Below, one piece after another: positions 35,519 through 44,854 of a DNA stretch of 64,000 nt. The notes below the pieces were generated by a model that was not told the DNA's origin, searched no databases, and saw nothing but the letters and a program-made list of their open reading frames with translations. Position numbers and translations under genes: made by a program. Within the stretch, counting starts at the first letter, position 1, and the number at the start of each line of letters is the position of its first letter. Source of the stretch: an uncultured Eubacteriales bacterium (GTDB taxonomy: Bacteria > Bacillota > Clostridia > Oscillospirales > CAG-272); NCBI GenBank assembly GCA_900542425.1, contig UQNQ01000001.1:1-64000 (forward strand), read 5' to 3'.

Positions 35519-37774
35519 ATGAGCGACAAAATCAAAGCCGTGATGATGGCGGGCGGAGAGGGAACCCGGCTTTTTCCGATGACACAGCGGATGCCGAAGC
35601 CTCTCATGCCGGTACTGAATGTCCCCGTCATGAGCCATATGCTGCGTCTTTTATATGAAAACGGGATTCGGGAAACGGCAGTTACCTTGAAGTACCGAGC
35701 TTATGATATTATGAATTATTATAAAACTCATGATACGAACGGGATAAAACTTACATTTTTTGAGGAAGAAAAGCCGCTCGGTACGGCCGGCGGCGTAAAA
35801 TCCGCTTCGGATTTTCTTGACTCTGATTTTTTGGTTGTCAGCGGTGACGCAGTATGTGATATTTCTCTTTCCGAGGCAGTTCGATTCCATAGGGAAAAGG
35901 GTGCTTTGGCGACCATTGTTACGGTGAAAAAGAAGATTCCGCTTGATTTTGGCTGTGTTGTTTGCTCGGAACATGGAGGGATTATACGTTTTGTGGAAAA
36001 ACCATCGTGGCAGCATGTTCTTTCCGATTGGGTCAACACGGGTATTTACGTGTTTGACCGGAAAATTTTATCGGAAATTCCGGATGGGGTTTTCTGTGAT
36101 TTTTCCAAAGATGTGTTCCCGAAGTTAATCGGACACGGCTTATACGCTTATGTATCAGATGGATATTGGTGCGATATTGGCAGTCCTGATGCTTATTATG
36201 CCTGTAATCTTGATGCCATGAGGGGAAGTATCCGGGGATTTTCGGTCCCCGGAAACGCAGAAAGTTATATTTCATGGGATGCCGAGATTTCATCTTGCTC
36301 CGGTGTGCGGGGGCCATGCGTTCTCGGTATGGTGCGTATCGCTTCCGGTGCTGTCGTGGAAGCATCGATTTTGATGGACGGCGTCTCTGTCGGGCGTGGG
36401 GCGCTTATACGTTCCTCGATTTTGTGCAGGGAGGCTGTTGTCGGCGATTATGCCGTTGTGAAAAAAGGTTCCGTAATCGGAGAAGGGGCCGTTGTTGCAA
36501 GTGGGAGCTGCATCGAATGCGGTACCCGAATCGAAGCGGGAAAAATCATATTATCGGAGGATTTGATTTTGGAAAACAGAATTTTTTCAGGTAAAGAGGG
36601 CGATATCTTCCGCGAGTTTGGACTTGCCGGAGATGTCAAAACAGAGCTTGTTCCGACGTTTCTTACGGCATATGGGGCTTCTGCGGCACAAGTCATGGGG
36701 AATAAGGCTGTCTTCTTTGACGACGGAACCCCTTCTTCGGATTATGTGAAGAATCTTATTATGAGCGGCGCGATGTCTGCAGGTACGGTGTGTTCCGATG
36801 CGGGAGAGGGATTTTATCCGCTTGCTGCGTTCACGGTATCGTATACCGGATCGAATTTCGGTATCTATGTAAAGCGTGAAGAAGGGAATATTCATAAAAT
36901 TTATTTGCTCGATGCTTATGGTTTCCCGGCAGGAATGGCACGTACACGGAAAATTGCGGGTATCATGAGGAAGGAATATGAAGTGAAGATTCCGGAAGCA
37001 CCGGCTGGGTCTTGCGACAGCTACGGAGATTATCTGCAGCATCTTGTCGGGAATGCGGCGCCGCTTACCGGAAAATTTGCGGTAAAAGATTCGCCTTGCG
37101 GACAGGCTTTTTATGATGCGGCGTCCCTACTTGGCGCAGTTTGTGAATTCGGAACCAAAAGTCTTGCGGCAAACGGATATGTTTTTGTCAATTTTTCTGA
37201 TGACGGGGAGCTTGAATTGTCGTATCGATCTGCCGACGGAGGCTATGTTATGATTGACCGTTCCCATGCGACGGCGGCGATTATCAAGTCTAAAATTGCC
37301 GGAGGAGAGAATATCATTTATTTGCCGAATACAGCGCCGCGTGCTCTTGCAGAAACTGTTCGTATGTTGGGCGGAATTGTCAAGAGGTACGATATCCAGA
37401 CGGAGTCCGATTCGGATTTGCTTGCCGGTGCATCGGGACAGACATGGCAGAACGATCCGATCCTTTTAGCGCTTCTGTATGCGGCGGAACTTGGCGATGA
37501 CCGCCGGATTCTTTATGCGGGTGAGGAGTTTGCACTTGCCGAAAAAACGCTCACAGTCGAAAATGCAGCGGCTGTTCTGGGAGAGCTTGCCGCACACGGC
37601 GCAGACACGGAAAATGGTATGGTAGTACTGAATTTTGATGATGCCTCGGTTCGTGTTACAGCGCAGGATGAGCATACGGTAAAGCTTTCGGCAGAGGCAA
37701 AAACGTCTGATGGTGCAGAGGATGCGCTTCGGTATGCTGAAAAAGGCATTTCCGAAAGTGTGCATCCGCTGTAA
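35519..37774 (+). CDS. Sugar-phosphate nucleotidyltransferase fused to a degenerate phosphomannomutase-like domain
   Basis: 751 residues. Residues ~1-240 are a nucleotidyltransferase (MMAGGEGTRLFPMT, KPLMPVLNVP, VVSGDAVCD, FVEKP), ~250-370 a hexapeptide beta-helix, and ~380-751 align in order with phosphomannomutase-type domains. The mutase half lacks the phosphoserine TASHNP loop and the DGDGDR metal loop, so it is probably not catalytic. The likely product is an NDP-sugar such as GDP-mannose for polysaccharides. An intact stand-alone mutase is encoded at 52049. ATG 35519 follows GGAGGAG; the longer frame upstream is non-coding. Intracellular. Confidence 0.8.
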   Translation: MSDKIKAVMMAGGEGTRLFPMTQRMPKPLMPVLNVPVMSHMLRLLYENGIRETAVTLKYRAYDIMNYYKTHDTNGIKLTFFEEEKPLGTAGGVKSASDFLDSDFLVVSGDAVCDISLSEAVRFHREKGALATIVTVKKKIPLDFGCVVCSEHGGIIRFVEKPSWQHVLSDWVNTGIYVFDRKILSEIPDGVFCDFSKDVFPKLIGHGLYAYVSDGYWCDIGSPDAYYACNLDAMRGSIRGFSVPGNAESYISWDAEISSCSGVRGPCVLGMVRIASGAVVEASILMDGVSVGRGALIRSSILCREAVVGDYAVVKKGSVIGEGAVVASGSCIECGTRIEAGKIILSEDLILENRIFSGKEGDIFREFGLAGDVKTELVPTFLTAYGASAAQVMGNKAVFFDDGTPSSDYVKNLIMSGAMSAGTVCSDAGEGFYPLAAFTVSYTGSNFGIYVKREEGNIHKIYLLDAYGFPAGMARTRKIAGIMRKEYEVKIPEAPAGSCDSYGDYLQHLVGNAAPLTGKFAVKDSPCGQAFYDAASLLGAVCEFGTKSLAANGYVFVNFSDDGELELSYRSADGGYVMIDRSHATAAIIKSKIAGGENIIYLPNTAPRALAETVRMLGGIVKRYDIQTESDSDLLAGASGQTWQNDPILLALLYAAELGDDRRILYAGEEFALAEKTLTVENAAAVLGELAAHGADTENGMVVLNFDDASVRVTAQDEHTVKLSAEAKTSDGAEDALRYAEKGISESVHPL

Positions 37775-37800
37775 CGAATTTTGATATCACTGATTTTCTC

Positions 37801-37829
37801 TTGTAATCTGTCCGCCTATGTGTTACAAT
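37801..37829 (+). promoter_or_regulatory. Promoter of the GH123-like gene
   Basis: TTGTAA (37801-37806), 17-base spacer, TACAAT (37824-37829), 33 bases before the start codon. Confidence 0.6.
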
Positions 37830-37861
37830 CATAAAAAAACACGGAGTGGAGGACATTTCAG

Positions 37862-39529
37862 ATGTCAGTGATCATCAAAGCGGTACCGTCTTATGAAAAA
37901 TGTTTTTTCGACGAAAGCCTCGATACAAAACAAACGCTTGAGAGCGCATCCTGCCTAAGGGGAGAAGAATTCCATTTTGAGGTTGTGTTTACAACCGAGG
38001 ATTCTCCTGCATGGCTTCTAGGTGAGGTTGTGACACTTGCTGTGAAATCTCCGCTTGCTGAGGAGATCACATTTGAAAGGGTGGAGCAGGTCCCTGTTCG
38101 TTTCCCTTGTTATCCTTTGCGTTCGGATGAGGATTATTTGCGCAAAACGCCGGGACTTTATCCTGATCTGCTCGTCCCCGTATGTCCCGGTGATCCTGTG
38201 GAAGTGCCGTTTCGTGCACTAGCTTCCCTGTATGTGACGGTTTGTGTTCCGGAAACGCTTGCGCCGGGTGATTATGATATTACGGTAGCACTTGTCTCGG
38301 AAAACGGAACGGAATATGAAGCGTCTCTTGTCCTGTCGGTACTGGACGCGGTTTTGCCGTGCGGGAAACTGATTTATACGGAATGGTTTCATGTGGACTG
38401 TATTGCCGACGCTTACGGAATTGAAATTTTTTCGGAAACACATTGGAAATATATTGAGTCATATATGAGATGTGCTGTCAAAAACGGAGTCAATGCAATT
38501 CTGACACCGGTTTTTACTCCGCCTCTTGATACGGCGGAGGGCGGGGAACGCCCGACTGTGCAGCTTGTAGATGTTATGAGAGATTCAGCCGGTTGGCATT
38601 TTTCCTTTGAACGTTTGCATCGCTGGATTTCTCTTTGTCTGCGCTGCGGCATTGAATATTTTGAGATCTCTCATCTGTTTACGCAGTGGGGAGCCGCTCA
38701 TGCACCTAAAATCGTCGGCATTGCCGATGGAAAAAAACAGAAATTGTTCGGATGGGAAACCGATTCTCTCTCTGATGAATATATCGGATTTTTGCGCGCG
38801 TTTCTTACGGCGTTCCTTTCGGAAATGAAAAAACTTGGGCTGGACAGAAAATGTATTTTTCATATTTCAGATGAGCCGGGCATGGCGCATCTTGAGAGAT
38901 ACCGTGCATTGAAAAACAGTATTTCGGATTTGCTTTGCGGATATCGGATTATAGATGCACTTTCTGAATTTGATTTTTATCAGACGGGTGCCGTCGATAT
39001 GCCGATTCCGGCGTCTGATCGCATCGAGCCGTTCCTTGCGGCGGGAATCGAAAATCTCTGGACATATTATTGCTGTGCTCAGGGCAGAGAGGTTTCAAAT
39101 CGTTTTCTTGCGATGCCTGCTTCGAGAACTCGTATCATCGGTGCTCAGCTTTGGAAATATCGGATAGAGGGTTTCCTTCATTGGGGGTATAATTTTTGGT
39201 ATACTCGTTTTTCTAAACGAAAAATCGATCCTTATGTGATCCTTGACGGAGGATGCTTTGCGCCTGCCGGTGATTGTTTCTCCGTTTATCCCGGTCCCGG
39301 AGGAATGCCATATCAGAGTCTTCATATGAAAGCGTTTACCGAGGCTCTGACAGATCTTCGCGCTATGTATCTTGCAGAGTCTCTTTGCGGCAGGGAAGCG
39401 GTTCTTCGTGCGGTTGAGAAAGAAGGGGAAATTACGTTCTCTCGTTATCCAAGAGAAACGAATACGGCATTTGCCCTGCGAAGCAGGATCAATGATCTGA
39501 TTCGTCATGCCGTAAAAAACAAAGATTAA
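37862..39529 (+). CDS. GH123/DUF4091-like glycoside hydrolase, cytoplasmic
   Basis: 555 residues without signal peptide. A beta-sandwich N-terminal domain (~1-165) precedes a TIM-barrel-like domain of the DUF4091/GH123 type (~170-555). The HISDEPG motif (residue ~339) supplies the adjacent Asp-Glu pair used by GH123 enzymes in substrate-assisted hydrolysis of N-acetylgalactosaminides. Other family traits are WGYNFWYTRFS and a downstream DGGCFAPAGD loop. Substrate is inferred, not shown. RBS GGAGTGGAGGA. Monocistronic with its own promoter; acts on imported oligosaccharides by inference. Confidence 0.75.
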   Translation: MSVIIKAVPSYEKCFFDESLDTKQTLESASCLRGEEFHFEVVFTTEDSPAWLLGEVVTLAVKSPLAEEITFERVEQVPVRFPCYPLRSDEDYLRKTPGLYPDLLVPVCPGDPVEVPFRALASLYVTVCVPETLAPGDYDITVALVSENGTEYEASLVLSVLDAVLPCGKLIYTEWFHVDCIADAYGIEIFSETHWKYIESYMRCAVKNGVNAILTPVFTPPLDTAEGGERPTVQLVDVMRDSAGWHFSFERLHRWISLCLRCGIEYFEISHLFTQWGAAHAPKIVGIADGKKQKLFGWETDSLSDEYIGFLRAFLTAFLSEMKKLGLDRKCIFHISDEPGMAHLERYRALKNSISDLLCGYRIIDALSEFDFYQTGAVDMPIPASDRIEPFLAAGIENLWTYYCCAQGREVSNRFLAMPASRTRIIGAQLWKYRIEGFLHWGYNFWYTRFSKRKIDPYVILDGGCFAPAGDCFSVYPGPGGMPYQSLHMKAFTEALTDLRAMYLAESLCGREAVLRAVEKEGEITFSRYPRETNTAFALRSRINDLIRHAVKNKD

Positions 39530-39584
39530 AATTCCGCTTGCTGTCTTGTTAACGGAATGTTTTCGTTTGATACGTAAAAAACTA

Positions 39585-39613
39585 TTGCGAAACTTTTGAA
39601 ACGGGTGTATAAT
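39585..39613 (+). promoter_or_regulatory. Promoter upstream of the structured RNA and RNase J gene
   Basis: TTGCGA (39585-39590), 17-base spacer, TATAAT (39608-39613), followed by a purine-rich start region. Confidence 0.65.
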
Positions 39614-39619
39614 AAAAAA

Positions 39620-39846
39620 AGAAAAAGGAAACTCTTCCTTTCCTTGTTTACATTGAAAATAATTTGAACACAATATAAATCAGCATTTAACCTATGCACA
39701 GACGATGGCGCGTCGGTTGAATGCGGCAGGAATCCCTATTTTTCGTACGGACGCATTGCGGATGGGTGCGCGATGTGTCTGTACGATACATATTGAATCA
39801 GATTATTGACCCGGACAGGGGATATTTTGTCCTGTTCAGGATTTTT
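39620..39846 (+). ncRNA. Candidate structured RNA (6S-like long hairpin) with its own promoter and terminator
   Basis: No ORF. Nested complementary segments make a long irregular hairpin: CAATAT (39671-39676) with ATATTG (39790-39795); ACAGAC (39698-39703) with GTCTGT (39777-39782); CGCG (39709-39712) with CGCG (39769-39772); ATGCG (39721-39725) with CGCAT (39752-39756). A large asymmetric internal loop separates the outer two helices. It ends in a terminator, CCCGGACAGG (39810-39819) with CCTGTTCAGG (39831-39840), then TTTTT. The form resembles 6S RNA, but a leader regulating RNase J is equally possible. Confidence 0.5.
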
Positions 39847-39879
39847 GTCGTTTATTTCTGAAAGAAAGGAACCCTGTTT

Positions 39880-39924
39880 ATGACAGGGTGGTGTATTTTA
39901 TGCCCAAATCAAAAGGAAAACTAA
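39880..39924 (+). CDS. Possible 14-residue upstream ORF overlapping the RNase J start
   Basis: ATG 39880 follows AAAGAAAGGA by 9 bases and encodes MTGWCILCPNQKEN then TAA. It runs through the start codon of the RNase J gene in another frame. A hairpin ACCCTG/CAGGGT (39871-39889) covers the RNase J ribosome site GGGTGG, so translating the small ORF would open it. Not supported by homology. Confidence 0.4.
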   Translation: MTGWCILCPNQKEN

Positions 39925-41579
39925 AAAAATTACGTGTTATACCGCTCGGCGGATTGGATGAAATCGGAAAAAATCTGACGGTACTTGAATACAGTGACAG
40001 TATTTTGATTGTGGATTGCGGAATTGGCTTCCCCAATGATGACATGCTGGGAATCGATCTGGTTGTACCTGATATTACCTATCTTGTGAGCAACGCCGAA
40101 AAAATCAAGGGAATTGTGCTGACGCACGGACATGAGGATCACGTCGGCGGTGTGCCGTATCTTCTTCAAAAGCTAAACGTACCGATTTACGGAACGAGGC
40201 TTACTCTTGGAATTTTGGAAAATAAGTTTAAGGAGCATGTGTTTGATTTCCGTCCGGAGCTTCATTGCGTGAAAGCGGGCGACAAGGTGGTGCTTGGACA
40301 GTTTGAGGTGGAATTCATCCGTGTCAATCACTCCATTGCGGATGCTTGTGCGCTTGCGATCAAAACACCGATCGGCACGGTTGTTCATTCCGGAGATTTT
40401 AAAATCGATCCCACGCCGATTGACGGAGAAATGACGGATCTGTCCCGGTTCGGTGAACTGGGGAAAGAGGGCGTATTGCTCTTTATGTGCGAATCGACAA
40501 ACGTTGAACGTCCCGGATATACGCCGTCCGAGAGAAAGGTCGGAGAATCTCTTGTACGGATTTTTGAAGCTTACCGAAAAAAGCGGATTGTAATCGCAAC
40601 ATTTTCTTCCAATGTGCACAGAGTACAGCAGATTATCAACGCTGCTGCAAAATATGGAAGAAAAGTTGCCGTGACCGGACGGAGCATGGTCAATATTGTC
40701 TCCGCGGCAGTAGAGCTCGGTTATATGAGCTTCCCTGAAGGAGTGCTTGTCGATATCAGTGAAATCAAAAAATATCCGCCGGAAAAGATGACAATCGTTT
40801 CCACCGGAAGTCAGGGGGAACCGATGTCGGCTCTTTACCGTATGGCTTTCGGTATGCACGATAAGGTGGAGCTTGGAACCGGCGACGTGGTTGTTATCAG
40901 CGCCTCGGCAATTCCGGGCAATGAGAAGCTTGTCGGGAATATCATCAATGAACTCTATAAAAAAGGTGTTACGGTTCTCAATGACAGTGTGGCGGAGGTG
41001 CATGTTTCAGGACACGCCTGTCAGGAGGAGCTGAAAATTGTGCATGCGCTGCTTCGGCCGAAATATTTTATGCCTGTACACGGAGAGGCGCGTCATTTAT
41101 ATCATCATAAAGAACTTGCTGAGTATATGGGAATGCCGGCAAATCATATTTTCATATCCGAAATCGGAAAAATTCTCGAGATCGGTACGGACAGTGCAAA
41201 ATTCAACGGGACGGTGCCTGCCGGGATCGTGCTTGTTGACGGCACCGGTATCGGAGATGTCGGCAACGTGGTGCTGCGAGACAGACGGCATTTGTCAGAG
41301 GATGGCATTATTATTGTGGTGTCAACCATTGACGCACAGGCATACGATATCATTTCCGGTCCCGAAATCGTATCGCGCGGCTTTGTTTATGCCAAGGAAT
41401 CGGAAAAGCTGATCGACCAGATTCGGCTTATTGCACGGGATGCGATATATGGATGTCTGAATAAAGGCGTCTCCGATTGGACGCAGCTCAAATACAAGGT
41501 CAAAGACGACCTTTCCAAATTTATTTATTCGCAAACCAAGAGAAAGCCCATGATCCTTCCCATCATCATGGATATCTAA
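39900..41579 (+). CDS. rnj: Ribonuclease J
   Basis: 559 residues of the beta-CASP metallo-beta-lactamase family, combining 5'-3' exonuclease and endonuclease activity in mRNA and rRNA turnover. Metal-binding HGHEDHVGG (residue ~75), the HSIADACALAI and VHSGDFKID motifs, the beta-CASP region with the ATFSSNVHRVQ motif, and HVSGHACQEE/HGEARH are visible; the C-terminal domain is present. ATG 39900 is preferred because MPKSKGKLKKLRV matches the family start. It is preceded by a structured RNA and a small overlapping ORF, suggesting post-transcriptional control. Confidence 0.93.
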   Translation: MPKSKGKLKKLRVIPLGGLDEIGKNLTVLEYSDSILIVDCGIGFPNDDMLGIDLVVPDITYLVSNAEKIKGIVLTHGHEDHVGGVPYLLQKLNVPIYGTRLTLGILENKFKEHVFDFRPELHCVKAGDKVVLGQFEVEFIRVNHSIADACALAIKTPIGTVVHSGDFKIDPTPIDGEMTDLSRFGELGKEGVLLFMCESTNVERPGYTPSERKVGESLVRIFEAYRKKRIVIATFSSNVHRVQQIINAAAKYGRKVAVTGRSMVNIVSAAVELGYMSFPEGVLVDISEIKKYPPEKMTIVSTGSQGEPMSALYRMAFGMHDKVELGTGDVVVISASAIPGNEKLVGNIINELYKKGVTVLNDSVAEVHVSGHACQEELKIVHALLRPKYFMPVHGEARHLYHHKELAEYMGMPANHIFISEIGKILEIGTDSAKFNGTVPAGIVLVDGTGIGDVGNVVLRDRRHLSEDGIIIVVSTIDAQAYDIISGPEIVSRGFVYAKESEKLIDQIRLIARDAIYGCLNKGVSDWTQLKYKVKDDLSKFIYSQTKRKPMILPIIMDI

Positions 41580-41588
41580 GCGGTAAAA

Positions 41589-41680
41589 GTCCAAAAATTC
41601 CCATATGATTTCACAGTGAAACTGTGATGATGGGAATTCCCAGTCAGAAAAATCCATGCCCCCGCTGTCAGCGGGGGCAA
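41589..41680. terminator. Two hairpins after rnj
   Basis: ATTCCCAT ... CACAGT-GAA-ACTGTG ... ATGGGAAT (about 41597-41636) and GCCCCCGC-TGTCA-GCGGGGGC (about 41657-41677). The first is followed by T only on the minus strand, the second by AAAAAA on the plus strand, so termination of rnj is likely but not textbook. Confidence 0.5.
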
Positions 41681-41705
41681 AAAAGAATATCGGAGAAAAA
41701 ACAGA

Positions 41706-44603
41706 ATGAATCCACATAACAAAAAGAGTCCCGGATGCTTTTATCCGGAATCTCCTATCATCGGAAGATTTGTGTCACCATGGGATACGAGCGGCTGGTA
41801 TTCCGTTTATGCCGGCTTTGGTGAGGGTGCGAAACTGCATTCGAACGAATCGGTTACGGCGGTTTCCGTTCCGGCTCGCTATCAGGGTGCCGATTACATT
41901 ATGACATTCAATTCCCGTGCGGAAGGCTTTGACGATAAACAGGAAGTCGATTTCTTCTGTGAACGGGATGCCGTTGTTGCCGTGGCATTGGACGAGAGGC
42001 TTTCGAGCGCGCTACCGTCTTTCCTGTCGGAGTTTATGCCGTCGGAAGAAACCATTGCCGGTTCAGACGGGCGCGTTTATCTGTTGTTTGAAAGACGGTA
42101 TGAAAAGGGCGAGCATGTACATATCCCCGGGATATCTGGGGATTGCAATCATTTTGTCGTGCTGGCGATTCCCGCCGTGTCGGAGGAGAAAAAAACTCTG
42201 CCAAATCTGCTCCCTGTACTCAGAGAGCCCTTGGCACCATATGAAAAACGGTCTTATAAGAGTTATCTTGCGGAAGTATTCAATGACGAGGATGCTCTTT
42301 CTCGTGGTTTACATGATGGCTGTGTGCTGGAAACTCGAAAAGATAATCCCCATGACCGCTATGTTCGTCTGGGGCATGGAAGCGTATTTTCACGGGAATT
42401 AACAGAAGCATCCGCACGTATTGTTGTAACGGCAAAAATCGGCTGTTCCGAGGGGATCCTTTCGGTGGCGGTATTGGGTGAGACGGGAGTAATCTGCGGC
42501 GCCGTTCTTGACGGGGGGATGCTTCGTACGATGGACGGTACCGACATGATGCCGTATGAGCCGGGACATGAGCTGTCTCTTCGTTTGGTGCTTGATGCCG
42601 ATGCAGGCAAATATGATATCTGGGCGGACAGTCGGATGCTTTGCCGTGCTGATGTTTTGTCCGACCGCATGCCGCTGTCCGTCTCGGTTTCCTGTGATGG
42701 AGAGGGATCGCTCGATAATCTTTATGTTTTCGACGATACGGAAATCTATGTAGCGCGTGAGGAATTTGACGGCGGCATGGAAAAGATAATATCCTCGGAC
42801 AATGCTTCATGTACGCTTGAGGCGAACCCGTTTGATGACGATAAAAGTTTTTCCATTGCCTCTTCGGATGGGAACGGCGCCTATGCGGAGTATGCATTTT
42901 CGGCTGTTTCCGGAATCCTTTCTGTGGAAACCAAGGTGCGCGCGGATAACGAACATCTTGTGCTGGTCCCTGAGATTACCGATGACAAGGGCAAACCTGT
43001 CTGCCGGATCGCTCTTTATAAGAACTGCTTATTTGCTACCAATGGGGAAGAGTGGGTCGAGCTTTATGAGGGACTGACGGATTGGCAGTATTATCCGTGC
43101 GGAAATTGGTATGCAGTCAAAGTGACTTTGGACACCGTACACTCTGTATATACCCTTATGGTGGACGGTGCGGTAAGAGCAAAGGATTTCCGTTTTTTGC
43201 ATTCCGTAGAAAGCGTATCGCGGCTTGTATTTTTTGCGGACGGCGGAACAAGACTTCTTGTCAATCGGATTCGGATTTATGATGCTTGTGACTTTTCGCG
43301 CGGCGTGCTTCCGAATGCTTCGGTATTTGATGTGACAAAAGCGCCGTATTATGCCGTAGGAGACGGAAAAACGCTGGATACCGCGGCGATACAGCGTGCG
43401 GTAAATGATGCAGCGTATACCGGCGGTACCGTTTATCTGCATGACGGCGTTTTCTTGTCAGGGGAGATTTCTCTTACCTCGGATATAACATTTTTTATTG
43501 ATACGACGGCGACACTTCTCGGCACACAGGATCATGGAGAATATCCTTTGAAAGAGCCGCGTACCAGTCTTTGCGCCCATCGTCAGCTTGGACGAGGTCT
43601 GCTTTACGGCGAGAATATTTCCAATGTTCGGATTACAGGAGGAGGTATGCTCGACGGGAACGGACGTTACCGCTTCAAAATGAATGATCCCGCGCATGAT
43701 AAGCGGGATCTTGACGCACGTCCGGATCTTGTTTATATTTCCTATTCAGACGGAATTACGGTCGAATATGTGAATTTCAAGAGTAGTGCGTTCTGGACGG
43801 TTGTTCCGCTTTCCAGTTCCAATATCCTTTTGCGCGGACTGAATCTTGACTGTATGAATACCCCGAATCGGGACGGGATTGATCCTGTGGACTGCCATGA
43901 CATGACGATATATGACTGCCGTATCATGGCGGGTGATGACGGGCTTTGTTTCAAGAGTTCCGATCCTGTGGGCTGTTATCGTATCTTTGTAGACGATATG
44001 ATGATTCAAAGCCTGGCGTCCGGCATCAAATTCGGCACGGATACGTATTTCTGTCTCAAGGACGCATATATCCGTGGTTGTACGGTCAAAAATGTCAATC
44101 GCTGCGGCATTTCACTAGAAACGGTGGATGGAGCCGCGGTCGAAAATGTTATATTTGAGCGAATCGATATGACAGATGTCGGCGCACCGGTTTATCTTGT
44201 GGTCGGAGATCGGAATCGACTGCCAAGACAAGAGGGGATTCCCGAACGATCCGGTTATATTAGAAATGTGATTTTCCGGGAACTTCGGTTTGAACGTCCG
44301 TATCCGTTCAGCTATACGAAAAATATTCGTGAGGTTATGGCGGTCGGGCAGAATGAACAGCAAAGAATAGAAGATGTAACATTTGAAAAATGCCGTTTTG
44401 TTCTTCCGGGCGGTTTCCGTACAAAACCGGGATGTCCTGTAACCATTGATAAAAAATATCCTGAATATGACCGGCACGGGCTTTCGGCAGGATCGATGTT
44501 TACGGTTCGCTATGCAAAGAATTTTCGCGTTTTGGATTGCGATATTGTATTGGAGACGCCGGACGTGAGACCGGACATTGCTTACTTCGATTATGAAGAG
44601 TAA
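41706..44603 (+). CDS. GH28-like (polygalacturonase fold) protein with long N-terminal region, cytoplasmic
   Basis: 965 residues, no signal peptide (starts MNPHNKKSPGCFYP). Residues ~540-945 form a right-handed beta-helix of the GH28 type, with catalytic-like motifs NTPNRDGIDP (~717), AGDDGLCFKS (~742) and SGIKFGT (~771). Residues 1-530 are uncharacterised, with beta-rich, concanavalin-like segments around 250-530. GH28 enzymes hydrolyse galacturonans or rhamnogalacturonans; the absence of a secretion signal suggests it acts on imported oligomers. CGGAG 12 bases upstream serves as RBS. With the GH123-like gene it suggests glycan use. Confidence 0.75.
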   Translation: MNPHNKKSPGCFYPESPIIGRFVSPWDTSGWYSVYAGFGEGAKLHSNESVTAVSVPARYQGADYIMTFNSRAEGFDDKQEVDFFCERDAVVAVALDERLSSALPSFLSEFMPSEETIAGSDGRVYLLFERRYEKGEHVHIPGISGDCNHFVVLAIPAVSEEKKTLPNLLPVLREPLAPYEKRSYKSYLAEVFNDEDALSRGLHDGCVLETRKDNPHDRYVRLGHGSVFSRELTEASARIVVTAKIGCSEGILSVAVLGETGVICGAVLDGGMLRTMDGTDMMPYEPGHELSLRLVLDADAGKYDIWADSRMLCRADVLSDRMPLSVSVSCDGEGSLDNLYVFDDTEIYVAREEFDGGMEKIISSDNASCTLEANPFDDDKSFSIASSDGNGAYAEYAFSAVSGILSVETKVRADNEHLVLVPEITDDKGKPVCRIALYKNCLFATNGEEWVELYEGLTDWQYYPCGNWYAVKVTLDTVHSVYTLMVDGAVRAKDFRFLHSVESVSRLVFFADGGTRLLVNRIRIYDACDFSRGVLPNASVFDVTKAPYYAVGDGKTLDTAAIQRAVNDAAYTGGTVYLHDGVFLSGEISLTSDITFFIDTTATLLGTQDHGEYPLKEPRTSLCAHRQLGRGLLYGENISNVRITGGGMLDGNGRYRFKMNDPAHDKRDLDARPDLVYISYSDGITVEYVNFKSSAFWTVVPLSSSNILLRGLNLDCMNTPNRDGIDPVDCHDMTIYDCRIMAGDDGLCFKSSDPVGCYRIFVDDMMIQSLASGIKFGTDTYFCLKDAYIRGCTVKNVNRCGISLETVDGAAVENVIFERIDMTDVGAPVYLVVGDRNRLPRQEGIPERSGYIRNVIFRELRFERPYPFSYTKNIREVMAVGQNEQQRIEDVTFEKCRFVLPGGFRTKPGCPVTIDKKYPEYDRHGLSAGSMFTVRYAKNFRVLDCDIVLETPDVRPDIAYFDYEE

Positions 44604-44646
44604 AAACGAAGTCCGCTCCCGCATACCGCGGGAGCGGACTTCGTTT
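44604..44646 (+). terminator. 19-base perfect hairpin after the GH28-like gene
   Basis: AAACGAAGTCCGCTCCCGC (44604-44622), loop ATACC, GCGGGAGCGGACTTCGTTT (44628-44646). It begins one base after the stop codon. The stretch 44647-44778 holds nothing else clear. Confidence 0.8.
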
Positions 44647-44774
44647 GAAAGGCCAACCATTTGATTTTTATAAAAATATGAGCAACAAACGCTCGAATTT
44701 ATTTTTATGAGCTGTTCATATGGCGTTTGGTATATTTTCACAAGAGATTTTTTATGATGTAATGTCATAATCCT

Positions 44775-44814
44775 AAAAAAATTGAGGAGTAAATGCTTTA
44801 CTCCTCAATTTTTA
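44775..44814. terminator. Bidirectional terminator
   Basis: ATTGAGGAGTAAA-TGC-TTTACTCCTCAAT followed by TTTTATTTT on the plus strand and preceded by AAAAAAA (a T run for the leftward ABC genes). Confidence 0.75.
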
Positions 44815-44854
44815 TTTTCATCGAATTCATGAAAAGTTATGACGGCGCGGTCGT

